From NCBI RefSeq assembly GCF_029633865.1, contig NC_079221.1, positions 1,029,215-1,093,214 of the forward strand: 64,000 bases of DNA, read 5' to 3'. Shown here in pieces: positions 43,939 to 55,208 of this stretch; positions within the stretch are counted from its first letter, which is position 1; the number at the start of each line of letters is the position of its first letter. The notes beneath the pieces were generated by a model. The model searched no databases. It was not told the DNA's origin and saw nothing but the letters and a program-made list of their open reading frames with translations. The position numbers were made by a program, and so were the translations under genes. This stretch comes from Lampris incognitus. Taxonomy: Eukaryota; Chordata; Actinopteri; Lampriformes; Lampridae.

Positions 43939-44226
43939 CATCAAAGCGATTGCCCTTGACACCTGTTACACCAGCTGACACCTGCTACACCAGCTGACAC
44001 CTGCTGACCCCCCCTTCACCCCGGCAATCGCCCTCACCCTTAAAAGGCCTCCACTATGGACCAGTCTTCGTTGGAACGTCACCATTCATGGACTTCTGCC
44101 TGCCTGCCTACCTGCCACAGAGCCACCTCCTGCTCTACCCCCGAGATCGGTCACTTCAATAAAGACTGGATTCTTCCCTTACCTGGTTGTCCCGTCTGCT
44201 TTTGGGTTCCTTCTCGATACGTGACA
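43917..44226 (+). repeat. 3' LTR of element C
   Basis: 310 bp, TG...CA, matching the 5' LTR except for scattered differences and one missing subrepeat. Confidence 0.92.
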
Positions 44227-45830
44227 GTTACACATTCAAAACCATTAACCATGGCTATGAAATAACTGTTCACATCACACTATGACTAACTGTGCTGTGT
44301 TTGACTATAGGCAACAGTTTGCATTGACAAAGTCAAAATAATGGTAAAACGTAACCAATAGCATTTCCACACTTCCTTCTTTTTAATAAAAAATAAATGA
44401 TATTCCTCAAAAGGGTTAATGAATTTTTATCTTAAACATATGATGAACTGTAGGTTATTCCTTTTAAACAACATGAAATGAGTGCATTATTTTTTCAGCA
44501 TGTCAGTAAAACACACTCAAAACACAATAACTTAGCTAAATGCTCCGTTTAGCCAAACACAAATGACACAATGAGCCAAATGCAATATGTAAACATTTCA
44601 CAATACTCTCCCATCACTCCGATTGGTTTTGTAACAGCACGTGATCTTAACGGTACCTCATATTGTCCACTGATAACATCCCCCTCGTTGTAGCTAACAA
44701 GGTGGTAGCAAGTTCAGACGAAGGAAACTCACCGGAGTTTTGGGCAGGGAAAACACGGTAAACCCAGCAGGAAACCGGGCTCTCACGATGTGGCACCTGA
44801 GTTACTAACAGAAGACTATGTTACACACAACTCCTGATAATAATTAACTGAATATCTTCATTTATTTCTGTCTATTTTCGCCAAATGAGCTGGAGCTCTT
44901 TCATGCAACTTTATATGAAGGAAAATCTCTCACGACTGGCGTAAAAATAGCGCGCATGTGCCCTCTGCTAGCGTCATGTGAACTGACGCTCAATTAGTTA
45001 ACCCTTTAGTGACTGCATATTCTATGTGGGTTACATACACATTTATACTCTCGGATCACACCTAAGGTTACCAAGATATGTCTAATGCAATAGACAGCAA
45101 TGACCACCACAGGCTTATAACTTCTAATAACAACAGGTGCTGACAATCAGGTGCCTGGTATAAGATGTATTGCCAAGAAGCATTGTTACAACAAAGAAAT
45201 AATCTACCAAACACAAATTTCCTTACTGTTTGCGCTAAGTTTAGTTAACGGTTATTACCATTACCGTTGATGGTAAATGAGAAACAGTATTTACAGGTTA
45301 ATTTACCAAAACTTTCAACAGCAACAGCACACAGGATACATGCCGTCTCTTTCAAAGTCCAGAGCGAAAGAGAACGCAACAGGCGCGAACAAAGAGCTTG
45401 CTCCACAACGGACGAGTCCATTATATTATAGCTTCTTCATAACGCCAAATATCAGCTTTGAAGTGTTATGACCGGATTCTATCAACTTTATAATGACTTC
45501 CTGAAAGGGTTGCCGAAGCATCTCGTGATGTAGGCTGAAACGTTTAGGCTACCGACTCCTGCATGCGTGAAAAACCCCGGATAGGCCCCTCCTCGCGGTA
45601 TTGACCGGACTTCACTTGTGGAGTTGGCATAACCTGGGCAGCACTCAGCTGGCTAAAGCCTAACGGGACCGCAGACTGACGGTTATGAAAATCCCACACA
45701 TCCCTGGCTCGTAAGTGCCTAATAAGTGGGCAGTCCGGACTCCCAATCCGACCATCACTTGGGTACAACCTGTGGCGGATCCCATCGTCTTCACACTTGT
45801 GTTGCCATGGAACTAGATCCTCCCAGGCCA
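44227..45830. other. Non-coding, no recognised feature
   Basis: AT-rich to about 45480, then a more GC-balanced block (45480-45830). The block's only long frame is an unrecognised 95-codon minus-strand ORF. No repeat family was identified. Confidence 0.35.
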
Positions 45831-45862
45831 CTCACTCCTCTATGATGCCATAGAGGAGTGAG
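45831..45862. repeat. Perfect 14-bp hairpin at a LINE break
   Basis: CTCACTCCTCTATG and its exact reverse complement flank a 4-base loop (ATGC). The right arm is LINE sequence and the left arm lies just outside the recognised LINE. Confidence 0.85.
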
Positions 45863-46385
45863 AGTTGCAGTAATCAAGGCGGGAGGAGATGAAGGCATGG
45901 ATCAGTATCTCAGCAGCAGGGCGTGTGAGAGAGGATCTTATTTTTGCAATGTTGCGAAGGTGGTAGAAGGAGGATTTGACCATTTGGCGGATATGTAGCT
46001 CAAGGGAGAGGGTGGGATCAAGGATCACACCAAGGTTGCGTGCTCGGGGGGAAGGGGACACAGTAGTGCCATCGATGGTGAGTGCAAGGTTGTTGATTTG
46101 GCTGAGAGTGGACTTGGAGCCAATGAAGAGGAGTTCAGTTTTGTCACTGTTGAGTTTGAGGAGGTTTTGCTGCATCCAGACTTTAACTGCAGACAGACAG
46201 GAGTCGATGTGAGAGAGGGGTGGATTGTGAGGGGATTTGGTGCTGAGGTATAGATGGGTGTCATCAGCATAACAGTGGAAGTCCAAGTTGAAATGGCGGA
46301 GAATCTGACCAAGAGGGAGGATGTAGATGATGAAAAGGAGTGGGCCGAGTACAGAACCTTGGGGAACACCTTGTGTGACTGTGGA
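45838..46385 (-). pseudogene. L2-type LINE reverse transcriptase fragment
   Basis: The minus-strand reading gives QGVPQGSVLGPLLFIIYILP (about 46370-46310, frame-shifted once) and then DFHCYADDTHLYLSTK, with the Y-A-D-D catalytic box. LNSDKTELLFIGSK, VSPSPRARNLGVILDPTLSL and SSRLDYCNS follow. These are typical of L2 LINEs of fish. The fragment breaks off at about 45840 inside the conserved L-L-Y-G motif, where a short hairpin occurs. Sequence beyond 46385 on the 5' side is not clearly LINE. Confidence 0.85.
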
Positions 46386-46480
46386 TGGAACAGAGGAGTG
46401 GTTGTGAAGTGAGATGAAGTGTGAAGTGAGATGAAGTGTGACCTGTTGGAGAGGTAAGATTGGAGCCAGTGGTACCTCCT

Positions 46481-47150
46481 GTAAATAACCTTTGAGTGAG
46501 TTATATTACTGTTTTTGCAAGTGCTCGTGCATATTTGTTTATGATAGCGTATCAGTTCTTAAAATGCTCTTTTATTTTGAAGTTCGATTATACTGCCTGA
46601 TGCTCATGCGCAGTTGTGTCAAGCCGGAATGAGGAGACAGGAAGTAGAAAAACGCGGAAAAAAGGTTTGCAAATGCCGGCAGACGAAAGTAATCACAGTC
46701 AAAGTGTTGGAGGTCTGGCGAAAGAGTGTATTTAAGCTTGTTTAGCACCTGGCTGATAGGGGCAGAAGGTTAGTGGATTTGTGTTTGATTTCGGCTGTTT
46801 TGATCGAAGTGTATGTTTCGTCTTTTGAAGTACGATACCGATAAGTTGTTTTGTGTGTTGGGCTTTTCCGGTCCCGTTAAAAACAAACAGCAGTGTAGGT
46901 TAGTTTGAATTGCTACTCTGAACTGCCTGTGTTTGACCATAATGTATTATGTGTTCGGGACATCTTGATTTGTACAATCATATGTAGTGAGATGGGTAGC
47001 TTTCTGCTATGTTTCCTTCTTGTGTTATTGTAAATGTTAGAAAGTATTTTTTTTGTTTTCTTCCTTTAGCTCTTATTGTGTGCTTGTGAAGACTGTATGT
47101 GAATAAAGCCAATCTTTATAAACCATCAGTTTAAGACTACGACCAATTCA
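46481..47150 (+). repeat. Candidate solo LTR
   Basis: It has promoter-like layout: GTATTTAAGC at 46728-46737 (TATA-like), then a transcribed-like region and AATAAA at 47102-47107 followed by a short tail. The sequence around 46615-46660 (TGCGCAGTTGTGTCAAGCCG) resembles LTR enhancer regions I have seen in fish elements. No partner LTR, duplication or exact ends were found. Confidence 0.3.
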
Positions 47151-47199
47151 GGGCTTAATTTGTGAGCAAGCTGGAGCGCGCCCCGGGACCTCCCAGATT

Positions 47200-47635
47200 T
47201 GAACCGGCAACCACCTTTTCACTCTGCTGCCCTCTGGGAGGCGCGGTCTTTCAAGACCCGTACTTGCAGACTTTTGAACAGTTTCTGCCCAAGTGCCATT
47301 AAAGAACTGAACTCTGTTAACCAGCTCAAAGGTTGCAATAATATCCTGAAACTGTGCACTAACACCTGTGCATTTGGCATGGGCAAAAAAATCTGCTGAC
47401 TCGGGTTAGTGTGATACACAGACTATTTCTCTAGTGTCATAGATATTACACTTATTTTTACATTCACGCATACATTATATGTTGATTGAGCTGCCCATGT
47501 GTGTCTATTTGTATTTTGACTATTTGTATATATTTTATTTTTTTATTTTGTATCACTGGGGAGTCGCACTTAATTTCTTTGTACAGCTGTGCAATGACAA
47601 ATAAAGGCATTCATTCATTTATTCATTCCTGGTGT
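47200..47635 (+). mobile_element. LINE 3'-end fragment
   Basis: The 5'-truncated piece encodes the C-terminal pattern TLLPSGRR (then a shift) RTCRLLNSFCPSAIKELN. Its 3' UTR has CACTTAATTTCTTTGTACAG and AATGACAAATAAAGG, ending in an ATTC-repeat tail. It abuts a Gypsy pol remnant at 47636, so it inserted into or next to it. The same C-terminal pattern appears in the fragment at 53934-54465. Confidence 0.8.
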
Positions 47636-50106
47636 GGTCAAAGTATGCAAGTACTGGACCAGGCTCATGTGTTAGGAGGTCTTTCATTTGTTGGAATGCG
47701 ACATCATGTTTTGAGTCCCACACAAACTCACTGTTTTCTTCTAGCAGTCTCTGGAGCAGAGCTGTCGTGTCTGGTAGTCGGGGGTGAACCTGGAAAGGTA
47801 AATGACCATGCCCAGTATGGTCTCCAGCCATGCCTTGCTCCACAGTGGGGCCATTACTTTGATCACCTTAACCTTATTAGGGTCAGGCCTTATGCATTCT
47901 TGGGTCAGTGTGTGTCCTAAATATCTCACCTCAGACACACAAATGATGACTTTGTCCTTGTTCAGCTTTATTCCTCTCTCTCCCTCGTTCTTTCCAGCAT
48001 GGCATGCAGGTTGGCATTGTGCTCCTCTTCAGTGTGGCTATACACTAAGATGTCATCCATGATGGTGGTGACACCCGGAAGCCCCTGGTAGCTCTCATCC
48101 ACTCTCCTCCGGAACTCATCCTGTGCATATATCCCAGGTCTCGGTTGGTTACAAAGGGTGATCGGGCTTTTGCTGTCAGAGCCCCCACACTATGGACCTC
48201 TCTTCCTGCTGAGCTAAGACGAACTAAGTCTTTAGCTTCTTTTAAATCTTGTCTTAAAACTTTTCTTTGTTATGAAAGCTTTTATAAATGTTGGATTTTT
48301 TTTTTACTTTTACTGTTTTTAATTTTACTCTTATTTGATCTTACTCTTATTCCTGCCTTGTCTGGTTTTATCTGTATTTTTTAGCTTTTTGTGAAGCACT
48401 TCGTAACATTGTTTTAGAAAGGTGCTATATAAATGAAACTATTATTATTATTATATGATTCCGAATTGGAGTCTCTTGAACCTATGTCTGCCATAGAGTG
48501 TTAAACATGGTTAGTATGGATGACTTTGGCTGAGTTTTATGTCCAGTACCCGGACCTGGTGTCTAGTACACTGAAATACTGTGCCCCAGCTAGTCTTGGG
48601 GTGATGTCATCTAGAGTAGGGAGCGGATAGTGAGGGCTCTAGATGGCTTTGTTTGGGGGACGGGGATCTAGACAAATCCTAAGCTTTCCTGTTTTAAGCT
48701 TTTCCACCACCATTAATACATTAACCCATTTGGTTGGCTCAGTGACCTTTTGGATTATGTCCATTTTTTCCATTTCGCCCAGCTCGTTTTTGAGCTGGAT
48801 GTGCAAAGCGCATGTGAGGTGACGAGGCAAGCACACCACTGGTGTTACCGAGGGTGTGAGGTGAAGGCTACATTCTCCAGGAAATAGTCCAATGCCTTCA
48901 AACACGTCAGTAAACTCTTCCATAATGCTTGTGTGTGCTTTCGGCTGGGCATCAGCTATGTGTACCAGTTTGACCATGTTCGGGTCTAAACATGGCCGCA
49001 TGCCCAAAATGGGGGTAGCATTTGTGTAGACTATGTCAGAGTCTAGCATGACTGTTTTCTGTCTGTATCTCCATGTGAACCTACAAGCCCCTTTTACTTT
49101 CAGCATCTGCCCATCATATCCTGAAGTCTTGCTGGCTGGCAGGCCTAGTGCTACATTCTAAAATATTTGATGGGATGTGTTGGCTGGTATTTTAGGCTGG
49201 GCACCTGCCTCTTTTTTAAATTTGTTTGTGCCTCTCTCTTTCTATTTTCGCCTCTGCAAAGGCCTGTTCTCTAGTTGTGGTTGTATGCTGTTTTGTGATA
49301 GTATCAATGTACAGTTCATCTGGTGGCTGCTCGGTGCTGTCCGAGATGGCATGCACCCTCTTGGGTTTGTGTTTTGTCTGTCATTGCTGTGTTTGTGTCC
49401 TACACACCCTAGCAAAGTGGTTGAATTTCTTGCATTTGTTATTGCTGGGCATTCCTCTGTGCAAACTCCACATTCCTTACCCTGCGTGGTACTAGTACCG
49501 TCAGTCCTGCTTGTTATTCTGTGTCCATGGCATGTTTGGTACGATTTAGGCGGTTTTCTGCTAACCCCATGAGCAGAGTGACTGGCTGTGTTAGCAGTGG
49601 GGCAAACCGTTGTCTTTAACCGATGCTGTGATAGTGCGTATGAGCGTGCAATGTCAATTGCCTTCTCCAGCATTAGGCCGGACCGTGACCGCAGTTTTCA
49701 CGCACTCTTAGTGAGTTTGTTGTAAAAATACTTCTGTCCATAATCATCTCATCACTATTAGGGTAGTTGCAGTCTTTCACTAGTCACGAACTGGTCAGAA
49801 CTTTCACCGTCTCCTTGCATTTTCTCGTAGAACTTACACGTGCTTTGGGTATTACGTAGGCTTCAAAATTGTCATAGAACGTTTTCAGTACCTTCCTCTG
49901 GTCTGTCTTGAGAGTACATGTATTGAAGACATACCTACCCTTCTCCCTGATCCATAGGAGCAGATAGCTGTGCTTTTCCTCCTCATCTTAAGCGTGCAGT
50001 GGGCCTGAAACATCAGCTCCATGTGCTGGTGAAACTCCTTCCATGCGTCAGGCAAGTTGGAGGAATCCCAATCCATCTGTGGTGTTGGAATGCCTGTGAT
50101 CACCAT
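47636..50106 (-). pseudogene. Degraded Gypsy element D (gag, RT pieces)
   Basis: Minus-strand pieces run from 5' to 3'. A gag N-terminus (MVITGIPTPQMDWDSSNLPD, 50106-49885) resembles Gypsy gags that begin with a P-P-x-M-D-W stretch. A gag C-terminal region with broken Cys/His clusters follows (49673-49242). Next is a protease/RT leader (49106-48639: EEFTDVFEGIGLFPGE; NELGEMEKMDIIQKVTEPTK; LRICLDPRPPN). The RT C-terminal part (47938-47636) includes VRYLGHTLTQECIRPDPNKV and LGMVIYLSRF. A LINE end interrupts it at about 48140-48455. No LTRs were recognised and every module is frameshifted. Confidence 0.8.
48140..48455 (+). mobile_element. L2/CR1-like LINE 3' end inserted in element D
   Basis: It encodes GDRAFAVRAPTLWTSLPAEL and SLASFKSCLKTFL, the C-terminus of this LINE group. 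The UTR has AGGTGCTATATAAATGAAAC and ends in an (ATT)n tail at about 48442-48454. It is strongly 5'-truncated and splits the RT remnant of the Gypsy element. Confidence 0.85.
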
Positions 50107-51595
50107 CTTCCGTCGCCAGGTCGATGTAAACGGTACGTATCTTTGACACGTTGTAATATTTCTGTTTTGTCGTCACTATTTTCTCTAAATAAACAGAATA
50201 TTCAGATCGGTTCCCTTTATTTTCACCCTGCGTCGCACATTGCTATGTCCTCAACAGTAGTCAGCTGGGCTAACCCAAAATACCCTCAGGATATTGCAGC
50301 CAGGTCTAACAATTCTTGTTATACTTGATCACATCAAGGATGGCATTGAACCTGCCTACTGTGTTCTTGGCACACAGCCACCATTTATTTATACTTTGCC
50401 ACGTAGATAATTGCAATCAGACACAAAAGAAGGGCAAATTGCACTCGGCTGCAAAACGTTATGGGCTGTAATATCATTAGTGCAATGTCTTTTGGGAATC
50501 GGACCTTGAGACAGGGCAGATAGTGGTTGCAAGTAATGCACAAGTCATGGTGCTATCAGCGGCCACAAGCCATTCTGTGTGCATTCACCTGCCAATACAG
50601 AGTGAGTCTTAGAAAAATGAGACAGCCGCATCCAGAAACAGATGAAAGAAGAGGGGAGTTGACAAATAATTAGAATAGTTATAATTACAATTAAGGTGTC
50701 TTTCAAATCAAACATCCCAAGATATGAGTGGAAAGTATTGTTCTTGCGACTGCGTTTATAACCTTTTTTTTAAAAACTCGAACGTAGCTAAATCATGTCG
50801 TGATATGCTACTGCAGCACATTTTAACAACAAATATTACTGGGACCCCTATAGGAAATTGCAGATTAACATTTAATATCTTGGAATTCACATTACAGACA
50901 CTAACACTGACTATCCCTGTAACAACTAGGCCAAGATTTTGAACATTGACCATACACGGTCCAGACATATACTAGGGTTTGACCTGGTCTTGTTTCCTCA
51001 TTCGTGATGCCATCACTGCCGATGTTAATCGATCGAAGTGGCAAAGCCAGTGTAATTGTGCATAACGTTGAAACAGCATTTTTAGCTGATGGATGGATGG
51101 GTTTCCAGTGAGCTGTATTTGAACAGTTATTATGTAGTCCACAGGAAAGAAATTCTTTTCCATAGCCAGTGTAGTTTATATGTAACTTAGTAAATATTGT
51201 ACAATGGAAACATAGTCTACTACTACTACTACTACTACTACTACTTTCAGCTGTACCCGTTACATTAATTATGCAACATAGTAAAAGCAAAACAACAAAA
51301 CAGTAAATTATGCAATGTCTGAGATTCATATATATAAATAAAATGCTACATCAAAACATTCCATTTAAAGTTACACTTATGACAGACGTAGCGAGTACAT
51401 CCCTACAGCAGGTCTACATTCATATAATTATTTGCTACATTAGCTGCCATGCACATGGGAAAGTACAACAATTAATAGATTCCTCTAGTATAATAACTGC
51501 ACTTCATTTATTTCACAAACCAAGTTAAGTGTGTCACCAGTTTCCCTGTTTTTAAGACCGTATGGAAGACTGCCCCCTAACGCCACTTCCAGCAG
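50107..51595. other. Non-coding, with a (TAC)n microsatellite
   Basis: A TAC trinucleotide run lies at about 51213-51245. No gene or repeat family was otherwise recognised. Confidence 0.4.
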
Positions 51596-51690
51596 CAACT
51601 CTTTTTTTCGGGAGGACTCCCATCCAAGCACTAGCCAAGCCCACACCTGCTTAGTTTTTGTCACGCAGCAGACCAGGGTCCACTTTGCTG
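51596..51690 (-). pseudogene. 5S rRNA-like relic
   Basis: On the minus strand, AACTAAGCAGGTGTGGGCTT followed by GGCTAGTGCTTGGATGGGAG matches the internal control region of vertebrate 5S rRNA (AGCTAAGCAGGGTCGGGCCT, then GGTTAGTACTTGGATGGGAG). Similarity falls off on both sides, so this is a degenerate pseudogene or part of a 5S-derived SINE. Confidence 0.55.
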
Positions 51691-51844
51691 TGGCTGCTGG
51701 CACCTGAGGCTAGGCTGCTAGTCAAGCAGCCATCGCTATAGAAACAACAGCATCGTTCTCTGCAGCCTCGGCACTACGTTTGACTTTTACCAAGTGTGAG
51801 ATTTTTTTCCTCTTAAAGAATGTAACACAACCTGTATCTCCAAC

Positions 51845-53230
51845 ATGCTGGATAAAGATAAGGTGTGTTTGGGGATCATGAAAAATGCAGAAGCAAGATG
51901 TTCTGAAAACTTCAGCTTGATTATTGATGAAAGGAGAAGAAAGCTTAACAAGTGGTTGCAGAGGGATTTGTCGTTAAAAGGGCGAGTGGTCCCGACAAAG
52001 GCAGGAGGGCGATCTCCTCTCCCATATGCAGCAATCCCTCTGTCAGTAAGCAGATATGTAATACACCTGACAAATCACTCTTCAGTTTTACATGGAAAAA
52101 CAAGACCCATTACGTAAAAGTCTGCTTTATGAATACCTACGACTGCGCTGGATCAACGTTCTTGATTTTACTACTCTTGATAACACCTTTAAAACTCACT
52201 GGAACAACCCTACATCTGCTTGCAACTTTTTGACTAACTGTATTTTCTCTAAGAGCAGAAGCTTTGAATTTGTACTTTTGTGTGATTAGAAGACAGATAA
52301 ACTTCACTTACATTTATCTAAATTCCACAGACAAACGCTTTTAGCATGGTCTTTAATTTACAAATCAAATAACCCCCATAAATGCTTCACTTGGAATAAT
52401 CGGCATATTATGTTCAAAAATAGACCCTATTCTATCACAACTGGGTGGACGATCATGTCATCCTAGTAAAGCAGTTAATCCATGTTAACGCACTGCTGAT
52501 GAACTATTCTGAATTCCTTAATACCTTTGGCATTCCTGGTACCCCAAAGGAGTTCGCCATGGTCATGTATGCTACTCCTTCTGGAATTCTGATCCTCCTT
52601 AAAGGGCCACGAACGCCAGTTTGCTCACAACACAAGACCCTGAGGTCACTTCAGGGAGTGCCTGACTACCATTTGTCCATTATCTGAACCGCTTATCCTG
52701 CTGTCAGGGTGGCGGGGATGCTGGAGCCTATCCCAGGAGTCACTGGGCGGCAGGCGGGGAGCCACCCTGGACAGACCGCCAGGCCATCACAGGGCTGCCT
52801 GACCACCACTTTAACAAATAACTGCCGCAACATACGCTCACTATGTCAAAAGACATTACAAGGACCCCTTCTGTTGTATCGTGTTGGGTTAGTTATTTTT
52901 TCTTTTACAACTTGGATTGGAAAAGTATCTGGAATCTTCCATACAAATATCTCCTTACGAATAAAGTCAGAGAAGGTTCTTTCAAAATCGTACATAGGTA
53001 TTATGCTGCCAGTCATTATGCCTCACGTTTAAGAAAGACGTTTGTGTAGCTGTTCTCACAAACATACAATGTCGGACAATGTCCCTAAACTGACCAACTT
53101 TGGAAAGACCTCATCACGGCATATTGTGGATAACACTGACTCTCAACTTCCTCTTTACTGGGAAAATGTACTGCTTGGTTTCTACAATAATCATCAGTTT
53201 GTTGAATATTTTAGCACAGTGTCATAACCA
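51845..53230 (+). pseudogene. L1-like LINE ORF2 C-terminal remnant
   Basis: Pieces in shifting frames follow the L1-type ORF2 C-terminus: RRRKLNKWLQRDLSLKGRV, then FTWKNKTHYVK, NTYDCAGSTFLI-like and NNTFKTHWNNP-like stretches. Near 52880-53040 come LDWKSIWNLPYKYLLTNKVRE and HRYYAASHY. Stops and shifts are frequent. A truncated SINE lies inside at 52672-52795. The element's 3' end is not clear beyond 53230. Confidence 0.75.
52672..52795 (-). mobile_element. V-SINE 3' fragment with TSD, inside an L1-like remnant
   Basis: Only the 3' part remains (minus strand, GGCCTGGCGGTCTGTCCAGG to the GGATAAGCGG tail). The flanks TGCCTGACTACCA (52659-52671) and TGCCTGACCACCA (52796-52808) are a 13-bp duplication with one mismatch, so this is a 5'-truncated insertion into the older LINE. 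Confidence 0.85.
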
Positions 53231-53566
53231 TAAATCAAAATGTAGCCGTTCTTAACCTTTATTTATAGTTCTGAGGATGAATCCGAACAGTACATTAAAA
53301 CCATTTTAACCCTAAAAATAAGAGCTGCAAAGTGTTTATTTGTGTCCCTGTTTAATGTTTTCACATCTCTGGCTCTGATGTTGCTGTCTTTGTTAATAAC
53401 GTCCTTGTTTTCATGTGATTCCTCTTGTCGATAAAGATACCCCCCCCCCCAAAAAAAGAAGTTTAAGGTTGTCTACGCCTGATTTATCAGCAAACTGGAT
53501 CCAACAGCGCCAACTAGTGGCCTACCTCTGCATTGTATTTTATGAAGCAGCTCCTTTGTGAATGTC
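53231..53566. other. Spacer, no recognised gene
   Basis: AT-rich sequence that may include the 3' UTR of the L1-like remnant. A CCCCCC/AAAAAA tract lies near 53441-53458. Confidence 0.35.
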
Positions 53567-54512
53567 TTCATGCTGTGGCTGATCAACTTTATACCTCTGT
53601 AGTTGCTACAGTTCTGCACATCACCCTTGTTCTCTAAAACCGGTACCAGTATGCTTCTTCTCCACTCCTCAGGCATCCTCTCACTTTCCAAGATTGTGTT
53701 AAACAATCTAGTTAAAAACTCCACTGCCATCTCTCCTAAACACCTCCTGCTCCACAGGTATGTCATCAGGACCAACTGCCTTTCCACTCTTCATCCTCTT
53801 CATAGCTGCCCTCACTTCCTCCTTGTTAATCCACTGCCCTTCCTGATTCACTATCCCCACATCATCCAACCTTCTCTCTCTCTCATTTTCTTCATTCATC
53901 AGCTCCTCAAAGTACTCCTTCCACCTTCTCACCAACTTCTACCACTGCACCATAGAGAGCATCCTGACCATCTGCATCTCAGTGTGGTACAGCAACTGTA
54001 CCTCAGTAGACCAGAAAGCTCTGCAGCGGGTCGTCAAGGCGGCCCAGCATGTCACCGGTACCCAGCTCCCAGCCATAAAAGACATTTATCACAAACGCTG
54101 CCTTCGAAGGGGTCTGAGCATCAGCAGAGATCCCACCCACCCCAACCATGGACTGTTCTCCCCCCCTGCGCTCTGGGAGGTGCTACAGGAGCCTCAGAGC
54201 CCGCACTACCAGGCTCAAAAACAGCTTCTTTCCACAAGCTGTTGCCCACCTGAACCTCGCTACCCACTGAATGTCTGTAGATATTTTTAAATATTTTGTA
54301 CTCGTGCGCTTTTTTAACTTGCTTTTAGCTTTGGGTCTTCATGTGTGTATATCTTATACTGTGTTTGCCTGTGTCTGTCTTGCACTGGTTGGTGACGCCG
54401 CAGCCCTCATTTCATTTTGAACGTGTGCCTGCACATTGTTTTTAATAACAATACATTGAATTGAATTCTCACCACACTCTCCTCGCTTGTCAGCACATTT
54501 CCATCTCCCTTG
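53567..54512 (-). mobile_element. RTE LINE, copy 2, partial and interrupted
   Basis: The minus-strand RT region (about 53933-53567: RWKEYFEELMNEENERERRL; EVRAAMKRMKSGKAVGPDDI; WRRSILVPVLENKGDVQNCS) matches copy 1 at 3800-4700 closely. It resumes at 54474-54512 (CACTCTCCTCGCTTGTCAGC) after a LINE insertion. Both ends are truncated. It preserves the empty site for the SINE that interrupts copy 1. Confidence 0.88.
53934..54465 (+). mobile_element. LINE 3' fragment inserted in RTE copy 2, with TSD
   Basis: It is flanked by TTCTCACC at 53926-53933 and 54466-54473. It encodes a LINE ORF2 C-terminus: VWYSNCTSVDQKALQRVVKA, LPAIKDIYHKRCLRRG and (shifted frame) TRLKNSFFPQAVAHLN. The 3' UTR ends in a TTGAATTGAA tail. 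RTE copy 1 at 4630-4645 shows the uninterrupted target (CCTTCTCAGCACACTCTCCT). Confidence 0.88.
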
Positions 54513-55208
54513 TGAAATCCAAAACGTTTTTTTTTTCAGTTTTCTGGTTCTTGTGACACGAGATGTTTATTTATTTATTTTATTATAAAGGCACTTTGGC
54601 TGTCAGTCACCTTGACCTTTGTCTCCTTCTATATAATAAAACTACTCTAACACTTTAGCACATGTGACATGGCACCTTTCTGTGGTGATCTATTGTTTAT
54701 AATTTAGTCAAAGTTTAGCAATAGTTAGCTTTTTTAGTGTGTACATCTGATTACGTAAAGTTTGGCGTTAGTAATCCATTATGCCAGTAGAGGTCGCAGT
54801 TTGTTTTAGAATATACCCACCTTTGCAAAAGCATGTATGGCTGAGTGATGAGGTCCAAAGACTAGTCCATATGACGACGCTTCGTCTTTCAGCTTGTTCC
54901 CTGCTTCTCAGGGGTCGCCACAGCGGGTTTTACAGTTTCCGTGGGTACCCTGTCAGGGCACAGCGTCAATGGCGGCCGTTGTTAACCCGGGCCTCAGCCA
55001 ATCCCGTATGGGGCCTCGACCGATCTGGTACGGTCTTGTCAATCCGCATATTGATTTGGCAAAAATTTATGTGAGATGTCCTTCCTGACACAACCACTAA
55101 CCCTATCGACGGGGGCACAAGTAAGGCGCTGGAGGCCATCCCAGGATTCATGGACTTGCGCCCATGCCTGTCGCCACTTTGTCCATGTGATACTGATAAA
55201 ATGTCTTA
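54513..55208. other. Downstream flank of cflar, with a dispersed-repeat-like block
   Basis: The stretch at 54885-55175 (GGGGTCGCCACAGCGGGTTT; GAGATGTCCTTCCTGACACA) resembles blocks that recur in fish genomes, possibly a transposon 3' region. The family is not identified. The remainder should include the cflar 3' UTR. No polyadenylation signal was assigned. Confidence 0.4.

Larger units (their letters stand above)
39206..44226 (+). mobile_element. Chromodomain Gypsy (sushi/Tf1-like) element C
   Basis: The LTRs at 39206-39534 (329 bp) and 43917-44226 (310 bp) start TGTCACAGCC and end CGTGACA. They differ by about nine substitutions plus one 19-bp unit of an internal CACCTGCTAC(A/G)CCAGCTGA repeat. 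A 5-bp duplication, GTTAC, flanks the element (39201-39205 and 44227-44231). A G-rich polypurine tract precedes the right LTR. The gag-pol reading is broken in four places. No standard tRNA primer site follows the left LTR, in line with self-priming in the Tf1/sushi group (family knowledge, not shown here). Confidence 0.93.

Noticed and set aside
45544-45831. 95-codon minus-strand ORF
   Set aside because: No recognisable domain, splice context or start context. It could not be supported as a gene.
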